Below, in pieces: positions 10,315-17,701 of a DNA stretch of 17,701 nucleotides (its first letter is position 1; every line of letters starts with the position of its first letter). The translations under genes and the position numbers were made by a program. The stretch is from the NCBI GenBank assembly GCA_900618425.1, contig UZAN01048305.1, forward strand, positions 6,701-24,401, read 5' to 3'. This stretch comes from Echinostoma caproni. Its lineage: Eukaryota > Platyhelminthes > Trematoda > Plagiorchiida > Echinostomatidae. Under the pieces are notes generated by a model that worked only from the letters and a program-made list of their open reading frames with translations, made no database searches and was not told where the DNA came from.

Positions 10315-10340
10315 AAAAACAATAAGCTAAAACAAAAAAT

Positions 10341-12944
10341 ATCACGTGTAACGTGAAACAAACAAAAAAAAATTATCATGCCCGTATTTCAACTCAACTT
10401 TCTGATCCCTTCACTCTGCTTTGTATCCCAAATCTCATGTTCTGTTACCCTTGCTGTTGCGTTGGTATCAAGCTTGCTCACAAGTGGAAGATAAATGTAT
10501 ACCATTTATGTCGTTGCGTAAAAAATGAGGTTAACATAGTTAGCTGATAAGGACAGGTATTACGCATGGCTTGCTGCCATCTGCCGGCCCGCCACTTGTT
10601 CCCTGTTGCTGCTGCAGGTTGTAGGAAATAAAGTGGAGGTCCACAGATGACGTAGAAATGAGGTATGAAGAAAAGCAGAGCGATTTAATAGGTTAAGTGC
10701 CACACATCTTCCCGGTTGGGATCTATGACATCTAACTGATTGGTTAGAGGTACAGAAGGACATGGCAACGAATCAGCAGCTGTGGCGTTCCTGTTGTTAC
10801 TGCTAATCAAGTTAGAATGCTTGGAAACGTTTTGACGCAGTTATATTACGTACTCTGCGCGTTGAGCGAAGAGATTGGTCACTTCCCTTAGAATAGGTCC
10901 AAACTCCATCCTGTACATTGTCAGTTTCGCAGTGATCGGGAAGAAGTGTGATGAGGGACATAGTTAGGTGTTGCAAACAATGAGGTTTGTGCACCTCTTC
11001 CTCCATGATCTTACAAATAAAATATTCCGCTAAAATTTCCGTCAGTTTTATTCATCATACATAAAAGGCCACAAAGAACCCTTGTCCAAGATCAGTACAG
11101 CTCGTTTTCCCAAGGGTAATCTGGTATCCGGGGGCTGCGCGGTTTATTCCGTAACCAGCTTGCTTTGGACCCTGTGGTTCGAGCACCTCGCACTACCAAC
11201 TTTGGTGATGGGTAGCTTTGTTTTCGTCCGGTTCAATACCATGCCGGACTAAGCGGTACCTTATGTGATTCGCCACATCAAGTCCCGAGGCTTTGGCTAC
11301 CGGTTTCTTTCACTGAACGGTAGGTATTCGTGATTATGGGGTCCACTCCGTCTGCTGTTCATTAAACAAGTGTGTGAAATAAGGATTTAAAATATAATTC
11401 AACGGTCGTACCATTGAGCTTCCATGTGCAACCGTGTGAGGAAAGGATCAATTTCCGAACGGGTCTTAAAGGCATGAGATCACAGAATACCCCACGAGAA
11501 CGAATGAGGTTTTCGCAAGTATACTTGCTCAGACAGACCCAGTTTGCTACATGAAACATGAATGAAACAGCCAAGTACGCAGGTCTCTCCAAGCATATCT
11601 CACAATGAGGCGATTAGTAACTGCTAGTGTTGCATTCGTTGGCAAGTGTTTGAATAACAATTCGCTTTCAAAAATAACTCCTGTATATAGTGGAGCGGAT
11701 AGAACACTACTTCCCGCTGGGGATAGACTAGTCTGCCGTGGACGGTAGGCCGAATCTCTGTGAGAATTGGCTGTGGTCGAATAGAGGATGCGTATATATG
11801 TATGATAAGACCAATTGAGTCACACTCGATTAGTTCACGCTGTTCCAAATCATGGAACGTTTTCCTTTTCATAAAACTTTTTGTACCATGATTTGTTTGA
11901 CACAGTCTGGATTCAGACGTGTGCGAAAATATATAGTTCATGCTGTACTACAGTTGCCTGAGGTTTACGATTAGGTTGGACATTGTGATTCCTGACGACC
12001 TTATGACATGCGATTCAGGTAATAGAACCTCATTGATAACAAACCGGGGCAACGATGATGGGACTTCGAATGAGTAGTTATGTGAAGCCCGGAAATCGAA
12101 CCTTGATACGGCTCGTTCGCTTCCGCCACAGTAGTTTCTGATGCGTACGAACTTCATTTACGCATTTTTTTATTGGTTGACCAAGGGGAGCAAACAAACC
12201 GGTACATGAAAAGACAACTGTATTGCTTGTGTTAACTGAAAGGATTTGATTCTCCCACTGCTTTAAACTACACGTTGTTCGTTAATAACGACAGTATGAA
12301 GTATTGTATATCGATCGATACATCTTCCCAGACGTTTTATCGTATACGGCACCTAAGACCGCACGCTCCTCTATCTCAAGCNAGTTTGCCGAACAATACT
12401 GAACAATACAACCTACGGTCACCGCCAGAAGATAGTAACCGGAGTAACAGCGTGATCAGTAGAGTGTCCCGTGTAGGGGCGAAAAAACAGACGGGATGAA
12501 TACACGGGGTCAGTCCCTCCAAAATGGAATGCAACTTCCATAGTCAAAACAAAAGACGACGAAATTTGTCGACGCATGATATGTGTTAAACATATGAATA
12601 CAAGGAAGTGATTGGGCGAGGTGGGATGGGAAGGTAGATGAGAAGAGACATACAAGTGAGGAAAATGGAGTATTGGGTATCATGACAGGTAGACAAAGAA
12701 TCGGAATTCTGGAAAAGAAGATAAGTTTCAGAAATCAAATCGATCGAAGATACACCCGCCATCAAGGGACGTGCTTACGTTCATGCAAACATATAAGGAA
12801 ATAAAGCTAGAGAATGAAACAGGCCATTGGGAACGATGCAAATATCGCCTTACAAAGTATGCATGATTGAACGGATCAGATAAATGTAACACAGTTGAAG
12901 TTGGGTATGGAACAAATAAGAAGCATGCACATGTCTAATCAAGT
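10341..12944. other. Intergenic DNA and probable NIPA 3' untranslated region
   Basis: About 10341-10550 is pyrimidine-rich and may be the 3' untranslated part of retrotransposon copy 2 or a second tail. About 11090-11330 is GC-richer than its surroundings and looks like an unidentified repeat. The 105-codon minus frame at 11624-11941 and the frames at 11362-11592 and 11948-12157 show no domain. The stretch 12175-12944 would be transcribed as NIPA 3' untranslated sequence if the signal at 12174-12169 is used. One ambiguous base lies at about 12382. Confidence 0.4.
12169..12174 (-). other. Candidate polyadenylation signal for the NIPA gene
   Basis: On the minus strand this reads AATAAA and is the first canonical signal I found downstream of the NIPA stop at 12945. 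It would give a 3' untranslated region of about 770 bases. The hexamer is common by chance in such DNA, and a variant signal closer to the stop cannot be excluded. Confidence 0.25.
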
Positions 12945-13352
12945 TTATACATGTTTTGAACTGGGCATGACGGGCGAAAAAGTCAAATGGTTCGGACCAC
13001 TCCCACGATCTGTTGTGGACGTAGTGGTCAGTACCGGGTCCACAGTTCCGGAATCCAATGCGATCGAATACGAGGCCCGATCATGTGGAGTGCTCAGTCT
13101 GAATGGGAGTTCGGGCGGCGGAGCTGTATCCAATTCGCTCGAATCGCTACTCCAAGATTCGTTAACAGGGAGAAGGAATCGAGCGTCCGGTGATTTGCGA
13201 ACACTTGGTGATTGTTTCGGCTTGAACCGAGAACGTTTATTACGTGCTCGAGCGTCAAATTCCTTTTCATTGACCTCGGATCCACGTAACAGTCCAGGAG
13301 AATTGGCAGCAGATCGAACTGTTGTTAAAGTTTTCCAACTGAAGTCCAGATC
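12945..13352 (-). CDS. NIPA: NIPA-family transporter, terminal exon with long hydrophilic C-terminal tail
   Basis: The minus strand shows a very strong acceptor (CATTTTTTCCTCTTCTAG) ending at 13353, followed by 135 open codons and a TAA at 12947-12945. It has no ATG, so it is easily missed. Read in phase 0 after the exon ending at 14000 it continues MTVLK with DLDFSWKTL, which fits the place where family members go from the last membrane segment to a K(D/N)..(F/I)(S/T)W..L motif. The rest is a cytosolic-looking tail with no membrane segment: a basic stretch at residues 34-58 (RARNKRSRFKPKQ, SPSVRKSP), an acidic serine patch at 64-76 (NESWSSDSSELDT), a PPPELPF motif at 78-84, then Ser/Thr-rich sequence ending SSKHV. 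The tail is longer than that of human NIPA1 as I recall it and may be lineage-specific. The plus-strand reading frame over the same bases (12895-13356) is a shadow: the minus strand has the acceptor and the homologous junction. Confidence 0.82.
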   Translation of the reverse strand, partial: DLDFSWKTLTTVRSAANSPGLLRGSEVNEKEFDARARNKRSRFKPKQSPSVRKSPDARFLLPVNESWSSDSSELDTAPPPELPFRLSTPHDRASYSIALDSGTVDPVLTTTSTTDRGSGPNHLTFSPVMPSSKHV

Positions 13353-13999
13353 CTAGAAGAGGAAAAAATGCCGTGGATGAAATGCGCAGATAATATCACG
13401 ATTAAAAGCGTTTCTCAATAATCTTCAGCTTCTCTGGAAACAGTTGATTTCTGTCCTTTCCCTGTGGAATATCTGAACTACCCGTAAAGGAAATGCTGCC
13501 TCGTAAAAAAACATCCACCCTGAAGTGCGAGGACGAAAACTGATTCACCGCTTGAGTTCGTACTGAGGCTGATCAACCATCAGCAGCTTGCAGGAGGAGT
13601 CAGAAAACCCTTGGTTTACACCTAGTTATGGTAGTGTCATAAGGAGCAATAAGCCCTGTGGTTTTTGTGGTATCATCCCGAATCGCTTGTTAGTTGAGCT
13701 AGGGCGGTTAACCGCATTCGAAGGATAGCAATCTATGTACAACGGGTGTGGTTGATCTCTTAGTTTGATAAGCTATTCGTTCGACTCGGAGATCACCCAA
13801 ATCGACTTTGCAGTTCACCTGCCGCGACCTTAATTCCACCCGAATATGCCCCATTGTATGAATTATCAGCAACATATGTGTGTTCTCAGGCTAGTAAACA
13901 GCAACTGCGGGTGAGGAGGGTGTGTGACCCACCACGTATTCGAAAGTGAATCAGTGGCACCGGTAACTGGGTATGAGATGACGCGAATCAAATGCCTAC
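13353..13999 (-). other. Intron between the last two NIPA exons
   Basis: A 647-base GT-AG intron on the minus strand, from GTAGGC (from 13999) to CTTCTAG (ending 13353). It separates two phase-0 exons. I see no further open exon inside it: the overlapping minus-strand frame at 13866-14324 only runs through the coding exon in the wrong frame. No repeat was recognised. Confidence 0.75.
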
Positions 14000-14293
14000 C
14001 TTTAACACGGTCATCATAAACACACCGATGGTGATGAGAATGAGGGCCAGAAACAATTCGACATAATCCATTGGGTTGAGGGTCATCCATTCGCGGAACA
14101 GGATAGCTGAGGCGATTAGCACGAATCCGGTAAAAAACACGTAGAGCAATGCAGTAACCAGGCCGGTATTGAACAAATCCAATGCTCGATTCAGGTAGTA
14201 CAACTGAATGGATATCCCGACAATGAGCACGCCAATTAGCATCCAGAAGAACCAAGAGGTCAGAGTGTTGAGGAAGTCTTTCAAGATTGCCTC
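14000..14293 (-). CDS. NIPA: NIPA-family magnesium transporter, internal exon (three membrane segments)
   Basis: This exon encodes 98 residues of a NIPA-type (SLC57, DMT superfamily) membrane protein; family members carry magnesium and related divalent cations across plasma or endosomal membranes. In the sequence, three hydrophobic segments lie at exon residues 14-34, 45-66 and 77-97. Family blocks visible are QLYYLNRALDLFNT (30-43), YVFFTGFVLIASAILFREW (51-69) and a final segment ending MMTVLK; the FT..VL.ASAILFREW block is especially close to NIPA1-type proteins. The minus-strand acceptor is a pyrimidine-rich run ending TTTCCAG just before 14293, and the donor is GTAGGC directly after 14000. 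The exon is 294 bases and phase 0 at both ends. An in-frame ATG at 14320 lies in the intron and is not the true start. It corresponds to roughly the last third of the family core, so earlier exons must lie at higher coordinates and were not found. Family call is firm; the exact paralogue is not. Confidence 0.88.
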
Positions 14294-14642
14294 CTGGAAA
14301 CAACGAAAAATGAAAGGCACACAATTTACTAAATTTAATTATTCCAAGTGGACGAAATAAATCAAGCGGAACCTGACCGCGAATTCCGCGTCACGGACAA
14401 TTCAAACATAGTTGAACAGAAAACTGAACACAAAATGGAAGGTTGATTCATTTCCAATATATGGTATGTAACGACACAGGAGGATTTTGGAGGGGTGACT
14501 AGTTCAATTATCTGGCATCGGCATGCATCGAGCAAGCAAATATTCGGTCGCATTCAGCGCCAGACACACACAGAGAACCGAACAACTACAAAAAAGAGTT
14601 TTCCTCAAACTGCAATACAAAGTGATGACATCAGTCGATTAG
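14294..14642. other. DNA upstream of the NIPA exon, probably intronic
   Basis: The first bases (minus strand) form the pyrimidine-rich acceptor tract of the NIPA exon. Beyond that I found no sequence resembling the preceding NIPA exon, which should carry the membrane segments before the WFF motif. Short open frames on both strands here have no recognisable product. Confidence 0.4.
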
Positions 14643-14786
14643 GTAGCAAGCGCTCGAAACTTGCCGTCAAGTGTGTCCACTACGGAGTCGATCTGTCACT
14701 GTCTTCAACAGGACTCGGATACCAACGACCTTGGCAAAAGAGCCATCATCGCCCTTCGCCAAAGCAAACTGCACCTATCAATACAG
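14643..14786 (+). other. Possible plus-strand exon of unknown identity
   Basis: Forty-eight codons end at a textbook donor, CAG|GTGAGG (GT at 14787). The frame opens after a stop whose last bases form an AG at 14641-14642 that could serve as acceptor, although the pyrimidine tract before it is poor. The encoded peptide (containing DSDTNDLGKRAIIALRQSK) has a plausible mixed composition but matches no family I know. The same frame stays open past the donor to 15084, giving a Lys/Asn/Ile-rich tail more like AT-rich noise. It lies on the opposite strand to the NIPA gene, so it would be a nested gene, a gene relic, or chance. The last is most likely. Confidence 0.18.
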
Positions 14787-15086
14787 GTGAGGATGCTTAA
14801 ACATTTACATAAGGAGGACAGAGAAGCAGTTACGTCACCGAACATATCCGAAGATATTCTCGTGAGGCTTAAGAAAGTGATGAATGACAAATTTGAAACT
14901 GCTATGTCGTTGATCGAACATAAAAGATTCAAATCAAACATCTACATGAAAAGAAACACTCGAAACCACTCAATTAAGATCAACACAACAAACATCAGAA
15001 TAATGCAATATATCAAGGCTCAGGCTATTCACAATCAGAAATCCGATCCATGCAAAAAACAACGCGAACGATTGTTTTTGCCTTAA

Positions 15087-16635
15087 TGACTGACCCTCAA
15101 ACTTCCATCCTCGCTTTTTCGTGTGGTGTTCACCGTAGTAATTAACGGTTTTGTCTTTGTCTTACTTTTGTTACTTCATTGAATATAAAAATCACCTTGA
15201 CTACATCACGCACTTGGACACAGGTGCAGCGAAATGATCACGGGGAAGCATTGTGTAAATTCGTGTTTGTGACTTTCGTGTGTTCAAATTTGTGATGGGA
15301 AAACAATGTTCTTAATTGGAGACAAAGAGTTTGGATTTCTCCACCAAAACCAGTCAAGGAAGGTAGTCTTTCAAATATGACCAATTGACTATTTGGTACT
15401 ATTGAAATGAGCGATGCAAAGACAAAATGGAGTTGAATGGAAACGGTATTCATTCACAAACATACATGTCACGCGGTGTCAAGGTATTGAAAATCGGTAC
15501 GTGTAGCTCGGGTGGACTGAATTCATTTTCACCCGTTCTCCACCCCACATATATTGAAGATGACACGTAGACTGATGATGAAACGTTTGCAAATGAAATA
15601 CCAAGCTCAACGAATAGGTGAAAATGAGAACATATTACATGATATGCAGTAATAGAAGTGCACATAGGTCAACAACCAGTTTGTCTTCTCAGTTCTTTAT
15701 GGTGTTATCGAGTCCTCTAGGCGCTGAGTCTAGCAAGTTCGAGGTATAAACTTCGGATGTGTAATTTTCCATTATGAATCTGGGACTGGGGGATGAGCAC
15801 GGTAAACAAAATCTCAAACATGATCAGATCAAGGCGGTCAAGGTGGTTTAAAAGCAAATGAATGTTAAGGTATTGCCTTTTCGGTAAACGGCTAACAAAC
15901 CTTGAGTTAAACACGATATGCGGCATTATTCTGTAAAATAATCAATTTTCCGGAACTAGCTTGTAGACGCGGTTATAAAAAGTTTCGCGCAGATCGGTAG
16001 ATCCTCGTGACTTGGGCTGTGCAATGAAAACACAGTTTGCTTGGAGTGCATCAAGTTGTACCTAACAAATTTCGCATCATCCATTTCGTTCGGTTAATTC
16101 CATAACAGATAGAAACCTGATGTCAGGAAACTCCACCGATCACACTGTGAAATCCCAATACGGCACATTGGATGATTCAATTGAGCGTACCACCTGAACA
16201 GCATACTCCATACTGGGCTCAAGATAAAAAACACTCGGGTCAAGCGATGAAGGTCACCAATTTATCGGCCCAGAAGACGTATTCGAATCCCACCATTACC
16301 ACCCAACACCCTCTACTTTCTATCGTCTAGCAATTGTTTGATTGGTCACTTTCCCCTATCCTGAAGATTGTTTGCCTTATCATACAAACAATTAGAAGGA
16401 AACAAAACAGACAAAAGAATAGAAACTGTCGTCTGTGCGGTTTGTACATGAAGCGCATGACTACCGATTATCGGAATCTCACACAGAGAGACAATAGTAA
16501 TCGTCCGGCAATTGAATGTCTAACAAGTTGTTCGCAAGTAGCTTGTTCTCTCCTCCTCGTCTATTCACAGTAATCTGCACTGATAATGAGTATGTGTGAC
16601 GGTAGTGACTGACCATCAATGATAAACGTTAGTCG
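15087..16635. other. No gene recognised; candidate NIPA intron
   Basis: I looked on the minus strand for the earlier NIPA exons (signatures such as a glycine-rich SF.KKKGL start, or FAPA.LV.PLG) and found none. Minus-strand frames at 15238-15453, 15450-15665 and 15717-15926 have no family match. AT-rich and featureless otherwise. Confidence 0.4.
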
Positions 16636-17504
16636 GGAATTCTATTCAACTTTGCGATCGATATAATTTTGGAAAAGGCCCCGTGGTCTTACTAGGACTG
16701 TGTCATTAGTCTGCTCCCGGTTGGAGTTCGAAAACAACAGTGTAATAGTACGTGAACAGTCAAGCAAGTTGCTAAGTTTTGCGGATGGTTCGAGTCCTAG
16801 TGCAACCGCGTTAAGCACGCGATTTTCTCATTCAAGGTATGAAATGTTATCCAGGACTAGGAAAGTCCAGCTCCCAACCTCACTCTAACTGGGGCAGCAA
16901 CAAAGAAATTAGATAAATTTCGCTACTTGGAAAGCCACATCTCACCTGGTGAACGCATCACAGATCAAGTATCGACACATACAAAAGGCTCGGTTGGCGT
17001 TTGTAAACTTCAGACAACTCTGACAACGAAACGAAATTCGCTTTTGTGGAATGGTCGAGTGTATGCTGTAGTGGTTTTACCGGTTCTACCATATAGTACA
17101 GAAACTTAGTCCTTATGGGAAGATAGAATATCGCTGTGGGAAAAACGCTGTCTAAGTTTCTTGCACGAGTCTGATAGAGCAACCGGACGAGCGACGCCGA
17201 GGTTAGGGGCAACCATAGGTAATCGAAACCGCGTTGGGGCAAGTGATCAACATCCATTCACGACGTTGGCTGGGGTATTTGTGAAGCGTCACCCAATAAG
17301 CTCCCTCAACGTGAAATTTTTCTTTTTTCGATGGAAAAAGTCAAATGTTGTTAAACTGAGACCAAGTAGAAGGTTGTGAAAACCTTGACCAGGGTACTGG
17401 GTGATATAGGTTGCAGTATGCTTCCTAGATGGGGACCTCGGGGTCATTGTAACCGACCATTAGATACACTTAGTTATGTGGATGAGTGCCATAAACGGTC
17501 ATGA
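16636..17504 (+). mobile_element. RTE-like non-LTR retrotransposon, 5'-truncated decayed fragment 3
   Basis: It starts within the reverse transcriptase with ILFNFAIDIILEKA (16642-16680), then shifts frame to SKLLSFADGSSPS, where FADG stands for the catalytic (Y/F)ADD box. It continues with KFRYLESHISPGERITD, a worn thumb region (GRVYAVVVLPVLPY), LWEKRCLSFLHE, and a last frame from 17376 with TLTRVLGDIGCSMLPRWGPR ending at TGA 17502-17504. Compared with copy 2 it keeps the WGPR block but its RWLGHVLRMP block is hard to see. No A-rich tail directly follows. 5' truncation is usual for target-primed insertion. It lies upstream of the NIPA exon on the opposite strand, possibly inside a NIPA intron. 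Confidence 0.78.
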
Positions 17505-17701
17505 TCGTGCATCCACTTAATACCTGTACAGTTTTAATTCATCTGAATTCTGTTTTCACCTCGATACTGCTTCCAACATCCCAAAATTTCCCCTACTTCT
17601 TCATTCAAATCGGTAACTGATGTATGAACCACTATTTCCGTCTTAAAAGTGACTATTTCGCCCGATTTTTCTCTATTTTTGTAATTATTTTTATAAAATT
17701 T

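Larger units (their letters stand above)
6680..10340 (+). mobile_element. RTE-like non-LTR retrotransposon, nearly full-length but dead copy 2
   Basis: A unit of about 3.6 kb holds, in order: a GC-rich leader (about 6680-6960), an N-terminal Ser/Pro-rich stretch (about 6966-7370), an apurinic-like endonuclease (7373-8154), a linker (8539-8840), reverse transcriptase (about 8780-9900) and the C-terminal domain (about 9920-10314). The single polyprotein is split over all three plus frames by many indels and stops. The end is well marked: APNRSQWYECC... stops at TAA 10312-10314, followed by AAAAAACAATAAGC and more A-rich DNA. Length and domain order fit RTE-clade elements, which move by target-primed reverse transcription. 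The left edge is inferred from base composition and target-site repeats were not identified. Confidence 0.85.

Noticed and set aside
12895..13356. 153-codon plus-strand frame as a host gene
   Set aside because: The minus strand of the same bases has a strong splice acceptor, an open frame to a stop and a junction that fits the NIPA family; the plus frame is its shadow.
16788..16798. Perfect B-box-like GGTTCGAGTCC
   Set aside because: It lies inside the reverse transcriptase relic just after the FADG codons and has no A box at the right distance, so it is coincidental.
1..17701. CRISPR array, bacterial operon, phage or defence system
   Set aside because: No spaced direct repeats, operon spacing or prokaryotic genes are present; introns and fluke-type retroelements indicate a eukaryote.

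Overview
The window looks like a stretch of flatworm nuclear DNA, most likely from a digenean fluke. The evidence is threefold: protein-coding exons with GT-AG introns and no bacterial-style operons; moderate GC content, which looks nearer to liver and lung flukes than to AT-rich schistosomes (by eye, not calculated); and several decayed non-LTR retrotransposons whose reverse transcriptase blocks (for example GCPISPF, YAD, LHRLRWLGHVLRMP) have the flavour of trematode RTE-like elements. The species cannot be fixed from the sequence alone. Two ambiguous bases (n at about 2202 and 12382) suggest a draft assembly.

Left part (1-5600). A TGG microsatellite starts the window. At about 948-1220 on the minus strand lies the C-terminal end of a probable Penelope-like GIY-YIG domain. 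At about 2896-2970 (minus) there is a tRNA-like segment with A- and B-box spacing, probably a SINE or tRNA relic. At 4355-4939 (plus) a reading frame runs for 195 codons with only two stops and no family I recognise. A TAA microsatellite follows at about 5038-5071.

Middle part (5600-10600). Two RTE-like retrotransposon copies lie in the same orientation. The first (about 5600-6440) holds only a damaged linker and part of the reverse transcriptase. The second (about 6680-10340) is close to full length: GC-rich leader, apurinic-like endonuclease, reverse transcriptase and C-terminal domain, ending at a stop at 10312-10314 with an A-rich tail. Both are broken by frameshifts and stops, and the second has lost the second aspartate of its YADD box.

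Right part (12900-17701). The only convincing host gene is the 3' end of a NIPA-family magnesium transporter on the minus strand. Two coding exons (14293-14000 and 13352-12945) are joined by a 647-base intron with clean splice sites; both are phase 0. The first carries three membrane segments of the family core, the second a 135-residue hydrophilic tail and the stop codon. Earlier exons were not found and probably lie beyond the window. A third RTE-like relic (about 16636-17504, plus strand) would then sit in the upstream intron or flanking DNA, together with a weak possible plus-strand exon at 14643-14786.

There is no evidence for a new multi-gene system. The window reads as intronic and intergenic DNA filled with old retrotransposon debris around the end of one membrane transporter gene.
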